From Xiphophorus maculatus (Eukaryota; Chordata; Actinopteri; Cyprinodontiformes; Poeciliidae): a stretch of 64,000 nucleotides of DNA. Both the position numbers and the translations under genes were made by a program. Each line of letters begins with the position of its first letter. The first letter of the stretch is position 1. Positions 1 to 24,543 of the stretch are shown here, in pieces. The notes beneath the pieces are model-generated. The model searched no databases, was not told the DNA's origin, and saw only the letters and a list, made by a program, of their open reading frames with translations. The stretch is from the NCBI RefSeq assembly GCF_002775205.1, contig NC_036450.1:13597479-13661478 (forward strand), read 5' to 3'.

Positions 1-23
1 GGCTCATTTTAACTGTCCTGCAG

Positions 24-11624
<11,601 letters not shown>

Positions 11625-12179
11625 CCGACCCCCCTCGCAGCGTGAAGCGACCCGGCGCTTCACCCGGGTCGAGCTAAGCTACCTGACCTGCACTCTTCAT
11701 ACATTAAACTCTAGAATGTTTACAATTCACGGTGCTCTTCAAATGAAACTGTGTTTATTTTTCTGCCAGTGTGACTTTTTCTCCCCAGTATTTCTGCACG
11801 ACTCCTGCAGCATCCAGTCCCGGCTCGGCTCGGTTCGGGGCGAGGCTTTTTATTTTACACTTTTCTCCTCTCATTTGTCTCATAAGCTTTACCCCATAAC
11901 ACCACTTGTGGTACAAGGAAAAACAAACTCACATGTTCAGCTGCTCAGTCACACTTTAAGATGCCTGAGGTTACTCCCTCTTTGGAGCAGACGAGCGGAA
12001 GGCGGAGCGTTCTCTCCGCTTCCTTCCCTGCGCGAAATAAATCAAACTAGACCGAGATACAAATGGTTAAATCTGGAGTATTCAAGCATCTTCCACCTGT
12101 CCAGGACAGGTCGTGCTGCTTCCTGTTAGTTTATGCAAAGGTTTAACGATGTTCTGCAAAAATTTGCATTAATCATATT

Positions 12180-12235
<56 letters not shown>

Positions 12236-13330
12236 TTTTTTTCCTAACAGTTTGTTTAGGTATTTTCATGCCTATTTGTTCAGATACACTATGTATGGGT
12301 GCGTGTTTTGCATGAATGAGTGTCGGTACCTGATGGTGCGGGAATGTGAGTGCGCTGCCCCCTGCTGGCCGAAAACGGAAGAGAAAGTCAACTCAAAAGC
12401 AATCTTGAGTTTTCAGCTCTGGGGGGGGGAGGCAGTTATTCATTATTTTAAGTGCCAAATTAATTAATTAATGTACGACTGTCTCTGTTTAATCATGAGG
12501 AAGCTGCTATGTGTTAACAAGCAACCGCGAGGAACTTTTCCCCTCTCTTGATGATCATGTTTTGTTGTATTTTCAGTAACATCAAGGCGCCTGCGGCCTC
12601 CTCGCTGGAGCCTCTCTGTCTTTTTCGTTTATTTAGATGAAAGATAAAATACTAAATGCACTCGAGGGCTCGCACCTGCGCCCCTCTCCTTCTCAAAGCC
12701 CTGGAAGACCAAGTCAGTTGTCGCTTTTCATTCACTTGGATTAATAATGCAGGTTTCTGTTTGTTTGTTTTTTCCACCTCTGATGTTCATATTGTATATG
12801 AGAATCTGTACAGAAGATCTAAAACTTTTTTTATCTTCAGAAGTGTAACACTTTTAAGATGCTCCCCCCCCCCCCTTTTTTTTTTTTTTTTTTTTTTAAT
12901 CGAAAGACTGAATATTTAAATATTTTCAGGGATCTGTGAAAGGAGCTGATGGTTAAAAGGTTGTTTATTTAAAAGGTCCGCTGTGTACAGGAAAAGCTTC
13001 CACTTCCCTTTTTGAAAGATTGTTTCTTGTGGAAACGTCTTCGTTTTCTGCCCATTTGCTTTGAGATCCTAAAACGTGTAAGTAGCTTAACTGTGAATAT
13101 GATATAAATATATAAATATATATATATATATTTTTTGTTTCTTGGGATTTGCTACTTGAACACAGCTCGGATGTGTGCGTATCATAAAGGGGGCGAGCGC
13201 TGAGCTCGTCAGCTGGTAGCAGGATATTCAGCTTGTGTCAAGCTCCTGTTATTTTTGTTTTTTTTTTAATTTTGTTGTAAATTCTATGAAAAACTCTTTG
13301 CAGTGTGGAAAATAAAAAAAAAAAGGTGCA
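11625..13330 (+). other. setd1b 3' UTR (probable)
   Basis: GC-rich just after the stop codon, then AT-rich. A (TA)n tract at 12182-12218 runs into a T tract to 12242, and a C tract followed by a T tract lies at 12866-12898. The best polyadenylation signal is AATAAA at 13311-13316, followed by A-rich sequence. Extension to this point is inferred; an earlier AATAAA near 12035 could also be used. Confidence 0.5.
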
Positions 13331-14359
13331 GAAATGGCACCGGGAAGAGGACTGAAGTTTCAGCCCGTTTCTCGTGTCTATTTATTATAAGTGTATGAAA
13401 AAGAAAAAAATAACAAATAAATTTTTGCATACATCCATAAACAGTGGTTGTTTCTTTAATGTAGCAAGGAGTGCCATTCTTATACATTTATAGCATCTTA
13501 ACACAGTTTAGAGAACATTACATGCATAATATAATTTTAATATGAATTTAAGAAAGGAGAGGACAAACGTCACTGAATCTGATTTATTTCTGGGTTTTTA
13601 CAGTCTTGAATTCAAAACTTTATTTCTTATTCTGTTATCTAAAATAAAATCTTAATTTCTGAAGAATAAGCTGCTTCTTATCGATTCTTATATTTAATCT
13701 TTACCCATCATCTCTCAAATGAAACAACTCAAATTTTGGTAAAATGAATCAAGTGGTTTGGTTTTAAAAAACTGGATTTTGTGCCATGTTTTAAAGGGAC
13801 CACTACACTTTTTTGGTGTCTAGTCCTCCAGTGTTTCACTTCCATTAATTCAGTACACAGAATTATTGTTTTATAGTAGAGCTGATCAATCTTACACACA
13901 ATAAAAAAATAAAACGAAATATGTGTGTCTTTTACCACATAACTGGATTGGAAACCAACCTCAGCTTAGTTTTGTTCCCAGACTTACTGAAAAAACAGAA
14001 AATAACCCAACTGTGTTTTTGTTCTCTCAAACAACGTGAAAGATTGTTAAATTTTGAGGAATCTGGTTATTTCTCTATGCAGTCCTGTGAAATCCTGCCC
14101 CATTATAGATAACGAAGTCATCTGGAACGGATCTATATTTATCTGTGGCCAGAAAATGTCCCTGTTCTTCTGATTGGTTCTCAGAAATCAGGTATATAAA
14201 CTTAAGCCTCAAGTAAAATCCGATTGGATGAACATCAGAATTTGTATCGGAAGCAAGGAAGAAGATTTTAAATATGTCTGAATTTTTAGGTATGGATTAT
14301 GTCTGAAAGTCGTGAAATTATTCCACTTGTTCAGAATAACATAGTAGCATTAATCAGGA

Positions 14360-14368
14360 GTGTGTGTG

Positions 14369-14406
<38 letters not shown>
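14360..14406. repeat. (GT)n microsatellite
   Basis: About 23 GT units with one interruption near 14370. Confidence 0.95.
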
Positions 14407-14407
<1 letters not shown>

Positions 14408-15626
14408 CAGGATGGTGTGACCACAAGCGGAGAGGCAGGGCCGAGCGAAGCAGCATGGGAGCCAAACTCACACCCGTCTCCATCTGCTGAGCTCGAACTG
14501 ATTGGTCCGAATCATAAAATGCTGCTCCGTGTTCTCAGATTTATGAAACAAACCCCACATTACGAGCCAGAAGTCACTGCAGTAACATCCTAAAGTTTGG
14601 ACAAAAATGGTCTGAAAATGATTCTCAGAAAAGATGGGAGTAAATATTATCATGTAGGTTAAAAGTAAAGCATTGTTTACAAAGTTTTAGGATATTTTCT
14701 CATATTGACGATGTTTTTTCTGGTATCCTAAGTTGTTTTATTTTGTTTGTATGAAGTGACCTGAAGCTGCACAGGACCTGGTATTTGTCTGATTTATATC
14801 AGAGAAAATTGTAAAGTAATAGGTTTAGCCTCTGTTTCCTTTTAATTAAAACCTGGCATATTTTTCAGTATAACGTTCAATGCTGAATATTCATCAGATC
14901 AAACCAAAGAGTGTGACACAAACGGATTGGATAATCTCTGGCTCTCTTTCATTTAATTGGCTACATTGCCTGAAGGTCCTCTCCTGATTGGCTTGTTCCA
15001 TGTGTGCGTCCATTTAAATTACATTTTGTTTCCTGAGTCCTTTCCACAGTCACCACATGCTTGCTCTTTTCCTTAGATGGAAACTATTTTAACCGATTAG
15101 CATAATAAAATGAAAACTACTGCAACACAAGGATGTTAGTTTGTATCTACTAAGCCTGCTGAGACATTTCAAGGTCAAACTAGATACAGCAAATCTGTAA
15201 GGGAAGAAGATTATATTTGGAAAAGTGTTTCTTCGGTCTTAATTTGTTATATTGTAATTATATATATAATTTTTTCATTTTAGTCTTTAAAGTACCAAAT
15301 TTTTCCACATAACTCTGTTGTTTATGTCTGATTTAATTTATAAATATTAAATCAAATAACTTGAGTAATCTTCTTACCAAACACTTTCTTACTTTTACTT
15401 GAGTAAAAATATGTTGAATTAATGCTAATCTGACTTGACTAAATTGTTGGAATGCATAAGTCATTTAATGTTATTCTGTCCCCATGCTTAGACTAAATAA
15501 CATTTATGTTGTGTTTTGAATTAAAACTTTAGACTTTCTCTAATGTTTTAAAGTCAAATTTTATGTAATTTTTCTTGTTTAAAGTTTAATTTTAAAAGCA
15601 GATGCATCTGTTAAAGAGGTCGGTTG

Positions 15627-15627
<1 letters not shown>

Positions 15628-15657
<30 letters not shown>
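15628..15657. repeat. (TA)n microsatellite
   Basis: About 15 uninterrupted TA units. Confidence 0.95.
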
Positions 15658-15660
<3 letters not shown>

Positions 15661-16578
15661 CAAGATCCAGTTAAAGTGAAACTGTTGTAACATTTAATAT
15701 ACAACAGCTGTTTTATATTTATTGTTGTGACATAACAGAAGCTAAACTGCAAAAATGTTCTCTAAAAATAGACAGGACCAAGATGTTCATGGTTACTGTG
15801 GAGGAGCTGCAGAGACCCACAGCTCAGTTGGGAAAACGATAATTCGCTGTAGGCTCCACACATCTGCCAGTGAAACACAGCTGTGGCAGCATCATGCCGA
15901 GAGGGATGATGGAAGAAAGTTAAATACAGAATAATTATAATTACAAAATAAGTTACAGGCTTCCAAAGTGTGAGGTTCTCTTAACACGCAGCCAGAGTGA
16001 CAACAGAAGAGCCACTCAAGTAATATTTGAATAAAATAAATTGCTTCAGGTTGCAACATTAAAAAAGGAGGCAAAGTTTGAGCATTTTTAGAAGATATTG
16101 GTTGATTTGTTTTTTTTTAATTATCATTTTACACTGTTTCTGGTGAGCTGGACCTCATTCAGAGCAAAGGTTTGGACGTTTATCGTCATAAAATGACGAG
16201 ATTTGGTCTGTAACATTCTGTTTTTGATCTTTAATAAGTTTGGCTATTAAAGAACAAAAACAATATTTTGGGCCAGGTTACAATAATATATTATATTTTC
16301 ATCCATTTCATGGAGGATTTTTCCCAACTTTACCTCCTACTTTAATGAGAAATCTATATAAATAAAGGGAAAGCAACATCAGTTTGATGTTATTAGAACA
16401 CCATTCTACTATGTTAGGCCCCTTTTTTGGCCTAGTTCATGTAAAAATATACAAAATAAGAACCTATCTAGGAATCAGATTTAAAAGAAAACACCAAAAC
16501 AAAGACAAGGGACCCTTTGACACTTTCCAGTGAGGTTTTTATAGAAATCTCAGACATCATTGTGGGAAAACAGGAGCG

Positions 16579-19500
16579 TTAAAGTTTAAAGATGAAACCG
16601 CCCAGGACGATGACCTGCAGCAGATTTGACCAGATCGGTCGACCGGCCGCCCCCCCCAGGAGCCCAGCGTCTCTGGAGGCCGACACGGTGCGGCTGAAGG
16701 TGGGATGGACGTGTCTGAAGTTGTTCTGCAGAGGCGTCACCTGCTCTGCGTCTTCCTCTGTCGAGAAGATCTGTGAGGTAAACTGAGCCAGCTGGGAAAG
16801 AAATTTTATTTATTTTTTAAACAGCCAGGCAGGAATCCTGTGATATTTTTTAGGAATCAGAACCAACCTGGGACCAGGAGATGTAGATGGGGACCTCATA
16901 GAGAGTCCAAACTACGGCCTGAGAACAGGGTGGGGTGGTGAGGCTGCCAGAATAACGGTAATACTGACTCATGTTGTGCTTCGGCAGGAGACTCAGCAGA
17001 GGGAATGGCTTTACTTTAGTCGTCTGGCCTTGAGGAAAAGATGCAGCCATGTTAGAAACCTGCAAAAACAAAGTCTTACCAAGTACTTTGGTTCTAGTTT
17101 CTAGTGAAAATATCTTAATGCACGTGAAATAAGACAAAACAAACCCACAAGTAACTTTTCAGCAAAAATCTTAAGTCAGTGATTCCTAAATATTGACGAA
17201 AAAGTTCTAGCACTGGCAGATTATTTCTCTTATAAGAAGAGAAAAATGTCTTGTTAGAAGTGAAGCTTGTACTTTTATAAAAATGAAATTTAAGGATTTA
17301 TTTACTTAAAATAAGCTCCTGTATCTTGCTGAAAACTTGTTTGGAATTTAGTTTTGTCTTATTTCAAGTGTTTTAAGATGTTTTGCACTGGAAACTAGAC
17401 CAAAAATACTCGGTCAAATTTAGTTTCTTCAGTGCAGCAGCACGTGGTTGTAAGTGGTGAGTCTAACCTCTGTACGCTACAGAAGACAGTTTTTGGGAAA
17501 TGTGTCCAAAATGAACATTGTCTGCATAAACAACCTGCAACAAAACACACAACCTTATGCAAAAAAATTGCAGCCACATTATAACTGAAGCTGTTGTATG
17601 TTTTCATCAACTAACGTCAATGAAGAAGCCGAGAACAGCAAATCCTGTTGGATCGTCCAGAGCTGCAGACTCATTGGGGTGGACGGACTTCATGTTGACT
17701 ACGTGCATCTGTGGACGACATCAAAACCGGCGCAGAGGCGTTAAGGGGCGGCTGCGGCGCGGCAGCCTGCTGAAACAGACGGAGTGGAGCTGCCTACTGA
17801 CCATACTGTACCTCCATCGGATATCTGCGCCCGTCCACCGTGTGCTCAGAGCCGTTCGTCGCCAGGCCTCCCCAGTGGAAGTGCAGCTGGACGGTGTGGT
17901 AAACATCTGGAAGACCTCCGCCGCTCACAGCCATGCCGCTGCCAACCTGTAGCAAAACTGAAGGAGGAGGAGGGGGGAGGAAAGACACAACACGGATGTC
18001 AAATCCAACACTGAACACGACGGGAACTCTCTGTCGGTGAGGAGAATCTGTGGGATGCTCACCAGAGTGTCCGTCGTTCTCAAGCGTCCAGTGGCCTGCT
18101 TGGACCGCGTCGAAACCCTCAAGATGCAACGGCCCCAAGGAGTCGTTTCGGACCAAGTTTTGGTCCAGGTTGATGGGGGAGTGGTGGCGCTCGAGTAAAG
18201 GGTGGCATGAAGGGAAGGAGTCGCCCCATGAATATGGATCTGGTGCAGAGGTAAGGAGAGAATCACTGAGTCCACTGGACTCTCCAGAACAGGATGAAGG
18301 TAAAAGTTAAATATGTGTTTCAAGAAGCAAAAAGAGAGCAAGGAAAGTATCAAAAAATATGTAATTTTCAGGGGATCTTTTTACACATGATTTTCAGGTC
18401 AGATAACCCTGACTCCAGAACTAATTCAAACCCTCCTTCTTGCCAGAATACCTGTGTGGGCCCCATGTGTGGCCCATTGTTTCAATAAATGTTAAAAACA
18501 AAAATATGGTCCACAAGTACCAGCTTAATGCAGGTTTTCTCTGAAATTGAAGGTTACGATTATACCTTTTACACTTTAATAGACATTATACTGTCAGAAA
18601 TATACTATTGATAGCATTGGGATGACGGCTTTTCCATGAAATCAATCTGATTTTTGTCATTGTCATTCTAAAACAGCTTTAGGTGTGTGTTTCGTATCAT
18701 TTCCCACTTAACTGAAATAAGGTTTATTAGGATTCAGCCTTGGTAACCACCAAGGCTAAAGCTGATAACCTGGGAGGTGTGAAGCATCAACACTGACTAA
18801 GACGGCGCCAAATAAGAAAGAAGTGATTTCTCCTAAAATCAACACCTTCAAACTTGCTTGCAAACCTGAGATTATGGGACTAAATTATTTAACTGCACTT
18901 TAAATCAAAATCTTCAAAAGGAAACAGTGGTGACCATATAGGCAGCTGCCCAGGGGGCCATTAGAAAAAGGGGCACATGAGGACCATTTAAAAATATAAA
19001 ACTATAAATACAAACAAAAAACAACTATATGTAAAGCAGGCTTTTAACTCTGGTGCCTCTGTAGCTCTACTGAGCATTTTTTGGATGTACTTGAATAAAC
19101 CTAAGAGATGATAGCAGCAAAAAGTAAATAGTTTCCAGTCACTTAAGGACATTTAACCAAATATTAGTGAGGGTTTATGACTATATTTGAGCCTACATGC
19201 ATTCGTAGGTTTTTATGTTCTTCAGGAACCACAAGGTGGTTTAAGAGAGTAAAAAGAAAATCATAGTTTCAATAATAAAACTTGCTGAAATAAATCTGAA
19301 AGTCTCTGTTAACTGTGAGGAGATAAAACAAAATCTACAGAAGCTGTTTAATAGAAAGCTGAGAGGATCAACAGCTTCAATCTGTAGCATCAGATGCTGC
19401 TGAGCTAACATGGAGGACAGGATCAAATCGGGACGCAAAACAACTTTAGCACAAGAGAAATTTGCATCGAAAGCTTTAAAGTCTACCAAGTTGTTTGGAG

Positions 19501-19835
19501 ATGAAATGTTTTACTATATTTTGGTTCAACAGGCTAATTACTGTCTATAAATTTAGTCCTGAATTAAAAGATTTACAGACATAAAGCTGCTAAAATGATG
19601 GATCCAAATGTAAACCTACCCTCGTCGTCAGTCACCAAACCAATAGTTTGTTTACTTACCACAGTCTGGCTCATCATAGCAATAGTCCTCTGGAAGACAC
19701 AAATAACCAGCACAATCAACCAGATGTTTCCTTAAACCTAACTAACCAGAAGCAAAGCTTTTGATATCAACTTGGACTCTTACGCGAATCAGCGCACAGG
19801 AGCAGGAGCATGAGGAGAGCCGCGCTCCGCTGCAT
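16579..19835 (-). CDS. ca15: Secreted/GPI-anchored alpha-carbonic anhydrase, CA15-like
   Basis: Zinc enzyme interconverting CO2 and bicarbonate at the cell surface. Minus-strand exons in transcript order: 19835-19784, 19689-19660 (30 nt), 18239-18063, 17957-17812, 17708-17616, 17534-17468, 17028-16868 and 16791-16579. Together they make 939 bp, 312 aa, the usual size for membrane CA4/CA15. Residues 1-17 are a signal peptide. Cysteines 21 and 27 (CYDEPDC) are typical of extracellular forms. Zinc ligands are His112 and His114 (HFHW) and His137 (exon 5); the proton-shuttle His is 85 (NDGHS); the active-site Thr lies in GSLTTPPC. The C-terminus ends in a short hydrophobic tail (residues about 298-312) consistent with a GPI signal. 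I chose CA15 over CA4 because mouse Car15 also sits beside Dgcr2-Ess2-Gsc2. Human CA15 copies are pseudogenes. CA4-like remains possible by sequence alone. Confidence 0.9.
17083..17409. mobile_element. MITE with about 57-bp terminal inverted repeats, in ca15 intron 6
   Basis: The left end CTAGTTTCTAGTGAAAATAT and the following GTGAAATAAGACAAAAC are mirrored on the right by GTTTTGTCTTATTTCAAGTG and TGCACTGGAAACTAGACC. It lies 55 bp from exon 7 and has no open frame. A shorter relative occurs at 24868-25090. Confidence 0.75.
18240..19659 (-). other. ca15 intron 2
   Basis: 1.4 kb AT-rich intron. No repeat family or gene is recognised. Confidence 0.6.
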
Positions 19836-22800
19836 GGTGGCTCAGGCAGCCGTCTCAGTGCGTTGAGGTAGAATGAAGACAGATCTGCAGGAACGTCCGG
19901 CTTAAGTAGGGTGGGTGGTGAAAGCTGAGTTTTATTTTCTCTGGGACTGATCAGTGAACTGTGTCATTACCAGTCCAGTGGGCCTTTCTGATCAACAGCC
20001 TCATTGATGTGAGGACGGCTTCACCCCTCCTCCCCGAGGCCATCGGAGATGCTCAGTGACTAGTAACAAGAGCCATTCATGAGAGCCAGAGGATGTGCTT
20101 TTATCTATGCATCAATGTGGGTATAAAGGTATTTTTATGCTCTAAATGTACATAAACACACTGAATTACATTGTTATTTTATGGTCTAATACAAATTATT
20201 TTATTATTTAATCTGATCAATTAAATACTTTTTTTTTTTTTTTTAATGGTCCAAGTTAAGATATAGTCGTAAGACGACATAAATAAATCAAATTAGGTCA
20301 TTTTATGGTGTAAATCTTAAGAAAAAAAACCCCAAAAACATTTTAATTATAGTTTAGTTTTAAAATTATAAGGCAAATTTTATGGCCCAAATCCAAAACA
20401 AAAAAAAAGAAAACAAAGAGAAAAAAATAAAGAAACATTTTAACGCTTTGGTCTAAATTCAATAATTTAAATGTAAGAATAGGTAGTTTTATGGTATAAT
20501 ACTGAAAATAAATTAAAAAAAATCTAATGACTTGAGGATTATAAGGAAATTAAAATAGTTTATTTTGTGGTTTATATCTACGAAAAAGGGGAGGGAAATA
20601 GGCATTTTAATTTTAGTTTAGTTCCAAAGAAGTAAAGATAAATTTAAAAAGCTGATTTTATGGCCCAAATATTAAAAACAAACAAAAAAAAAGTTTATAT
20701 TTATGTTATGGTTTAACTCCATAACATAAATATAAGTAAAAAAAAGTAATCTCATTGCATGATGAAAAAAATTATAACAAATTTTAATTTCATGGCTTGA
20801 ATGCAACAAAATAAATACAGTAAGTCAAAAAGTAATTTTATGATCCATAAATAAAAAAATTTAAAAAATCATTTTTATAGTTTAACTTCATTAAAGTAAA
20901 TATGAATTTAAAAAAGCAAATTTTATGGCCCAAATCTAAAAACGGCATTTTAATGTTATGGCCCAACTCCAATAATATAAAAATAAGTAATTTTATTGTG
21001 GAAGTCTAAATAAAAGCCACAATTTTAATCTCATGGCTTGAATACAATAAAAAAAAAAACATTAAAAAGTTAATTTATAATCCAAGTCTGAAGAAAAATG
21101 TTTTTTTAAATTTTTATTTCTGATCCTTAAAAACAATCCAATGAATGCTCAGCTTTGTAATTTGACTCAATTTTCGTCACAAACCTGTTAAGCTGAATGT
21201 TAAGCGTTGCACTTCAAGTCTCTCTCATCAGGAATAAATTTCCTGATTCTGTCACTCGTTGCTCCGTCGGGGTTTGGGGGCACAAAGCCTCCTTTCATCC
21301 CAGACAACACTCTCCAGCTGGGTATCACTCTCTGCTGCCGTACGAGTCACTCTGAGCTGCATCATATTCGCTTACTTCAAATCATCTGAATCTCCGGGCG
21401 GCCCCCCCCCCCCCCCGTCTCACTGTTTAGGTCGGGGTGGGGAGGGGGATTTCCCTGCATTCCACCTTAAATCTCTCTGACATTTGGTCAGGTGGAGGGA
21501 TTTCCTTGACGGAGAAGGAAAAAAAAAAAAAATTGAAGAGGATGAATGTCACGTCTGAAAAGGCTCCAGCATAAAGTTTGGATCGTGGCCCCGGCTCGGA
21601 TTTCGCAGTGAAGCTTATTAAGATTAGATGTAGATCCACGTCAGAAAAACACAAGCTTTGTTTTTTTCCCCCCCGTTTTTAATTTAAGGGCTGTCAAATA
21701 AGAGACAATGAAATGTAGCATAAGTTGCATTACAATCCCCCCCCACCCCCACCTCGGCTTTCAGTTCATACAAAACGCTGAACTACATGTATGAGCCTTT
21801 AAATCTACTGTACACTGTTGTGCTAAAATTATCTCTCAGCATGCCAACACATAGAAAACATGCACCAAAAGGTACATAAAGCAAGAAGAAACCCAAAACA
21901 AAGAGGGTGCAAACAGAACTGAACACCATCTGTTAAACACACATGCTCACGTTTGGCAGCGTATGAAAACACGACTGTTTGCTGGATAATCCACTGTGGA
22001 TTGTCGACGCAAAAAGTAGAAAATAAAAAAAGAAATTTGTTAAAGATGAGCACAAAAAGTCATGTATTATATATATATATTCAGTACATTCGAACATGAG
22101 ATGCGGAGTCAGACATTTTAAACCATTTTTGGGGGCGGATCATGAGTTTGGACGCTGCTGGTGGTGATGGAGGAAACTCCACAAAAAAAAAACAAAAAAA
22201 AACTCCAACTCCGTCGAATCCATCCTCGAATGTATCCGATTGTCGTCTTACTAGCTCCAAACGTACTTTTTTTTTTTTTAAATACACATTTAATCAAAGA
22301 GAGAAAGTGACAAAACAGGAACAGCAACAGTTTTGCAGAAACCGTCGTGTTCTGCAGAGGTTTCAACGCAGGCATGGGCTGGCCACCCATTTTAATTCCC
22401 TTTAATAAGATGCCAGAGGAAGAGGTAGAGCTGAGGAACTAAACTTGTGCTTGGATTTTAAAGGACAAGAAATCAGGCCGTTCGGAAATATTTTTGATTT
22501 AAAACTAGTTAGCCAGCCTTGTACGTTAAGCAGCGGACTGCAGGCTAGACAGATCTGATAATGATCAGTTTTCTGAGTTTTTAAATTGGGCAAAAAGCTC
22601 AAATATTCTACACTCATGGTTACTACAAAGTTTACACTTCAAAATTATTATTTTTTTCCTGGTAGATTTTATGACAGGCTGAACATTTCAGTAAAAAGAA
22701 CATTGACCAGGTTGAGGTTTATTATTTGGTCGATTTACAATTCAGCAGTGTGTTAAAGGGATAGTTCACTATATTTTTGGAAACTGAACAAACTTATCTC

Positions 22801-24543
22801 CATTTCAAAGTCAAATAAACATGGATTTTTTTTTAATTGAGCATTAATGTGTACAGTAATGAAATAAAGACTCTAAAGCTTTTGATCCATCTCCAGAAAT
22901 CAATGTAATTAATGCTTTTTTGGCATCTAAAGGCAAATTTTAAAAACCACGTTTTAAGAGGGTCCAGAAGCCAAAAAGTACTTCATGTTTTTCATTTATC
23001 CGTGGACCGTTTCATTCATTTGTCCTTGGATTATACAACCAACAAATCAGGTTGTTTGTAAATATTTCTAATTTATTAACTTCAGAATGAGTTTGCTTTT
23101 ATAGCCGGTCAGGTCTTAGAGTGGCAAGTCAATATTTGTCTGCATGCCAATGCAAAAAGTCTTTTTATTTGTTTAGATTATTAAAGTTTGGGGAAACCTC
23201 ACACCTTGATTTGATAATATCATGAAGAATTTTCCATACTCATCCAGAATTACATGATTAAATAGGAACATTGTGAACAATCGACATGTTTGGCTGAAAG
23301 CTGCTACTATATATAGTTTGTGTTTATTCTCTGTTTAATATTTTAGAGTAAAGCCAGTTTAATCTGTGACAATATTATACCTGTAATAACCAATATCTCA
23401 GATTGTTTTAGCAACACAAAGGTATGTTTTTAATTAAACCATTAAGATCACGCTGTACGCTGCCTTTTTGTTTCACAGTTGCATGAAAACATCTTGATAT
23501 ACATGTTTTTACTAAAATTATGTTACCAAGAAAACGTTATGCCAGCCCACGCCTGGTTGGCACATTCTGGGATGGAAAGGAAGCGACAGTCGATGAGCTT
23601 ACCTCACAAATCAATGCGTGAAGACTGTACACAACGGCTCGACCACAAATAGTACAAAATTTGAATGTTAGCACGACTTAATTCATAATTGGAGAAATCT
23701 TTTAAATCAATTTTTTTTCCTTTTATGAAACACCTTCATCTCTAATCTTTACCCATACAGCAACCAGGTCTGTGCCACATCATTGATCAAAATCAGCTTA
23801 CACGTTTCCAACAAGCAACCAAAATTACAGCCTGCAGTCATAAATTAATAAACAAACGTAACACCAAACTGAAAACAACCAGCATCTTCTGACATCTAAA
23901 GCTTTTTGTCAGCGTAACCCGATAAAAACCCAACAATAGTAGACTACCAGACACCTTCTGAGCTATAAAACATCTGCTTCTGCACATCTGCGCTATAAAT
24001 CTGGAAGACGGCTGCTTAGATCGGATTGTAAAAATGAAGGGTTTCATCAGCTCTAGGTCATGCTGCAGCAGACAGTGTGGATGCTATAGTAGTTCGGAGA
24101 TCGGTAAAGACGCTGCCGTTTCAAAGTGTGACGCAACAAAAAGCGTACAAGCAACAAAAGCTGGGTTGGTAGTTTGATGCTGTGCGGGACTGAAACACAC
24201 AGGTATGGAGTCTGAACCTCAGGGAGCATTTACAGCAGACGGGGTTTCACCCAATTAGGCTGCTTCTCAGCAACAAAACAAGGAGTGCAGCCATGTCAAA
24301 TTATTGGGATGTTTTTGGTTTTTTTGTACAGAATCAGTCCTTGCTGCTCCCTCGGATGCCGGTGTCTTCAAAAAGCAAACAAAACCAAACACTTCGTCTT
24401 CAGAAGGAAAAACCCCACTGTAAGAAAACAGTCGCCGCTCCTTCTTATACGTCTGTACAAAATACAAGTCTGTTCCCTGCAGCCGACATCAACAGCCTGC
24501 AGTTCTGACTAGTGAGATCCGGGTGCGGCTCTGTCCTTCGCTC
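19836..24543. other. ca15 upstream region, AT-rich array and probable dgcr2 3' UTR
   Basis: 19836-20100 is the ca15 promoter side. 20170-21100 is a degenerate AT-rich tandem array (separate entry). From about 21200 to 24543 there is mostly unique sequence directly after the dgcr2 stop. Since vertebrate dgcr2 has a long 3' UTR, part of this may be transcribed on the minus strand, but no end point is clear. A (TA)n lies near 22069-22080. Confidence 0.45.
20170..21100. repeat. Degenerate AT-rich tandem array with a TTTTATGGCCCAAAT motif
   Basis: About 16 diverged repeats of TTTTATGGYYYAAAT-like sequence, for example near 20173, 20299, 20377, 20489, 20655, 20703, 20789, 20923, 20953 and 21029. 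They are separated by A-rich linkers of about 30-125 bp and all lie in one orientation. No coding potential is seen. Confidence 0.6.

Larger units (their letters stand above)
13331..16578. other. Intergenic spacer setd1b-ca15
   Basis: 3.2 kb of AT-rich spacer between convergent genes. A (GT)n microsatellite lies at 14360-14406 and a (TA)n at 15628-15657. No supported gene is found. Confidence 0.6.

Noticed and set aside
12133-12315. Small frame of repeated IY and F codons after setd1b
   Set aside because: It is the translation of a (TA)n and T tract in the 3' UTR.
20170-21100. AT-rich array as CRISPR-like spaced repeats
   Set aside because: Eukaryotic context, diverged units and irregular spacing; no cas-like genes.
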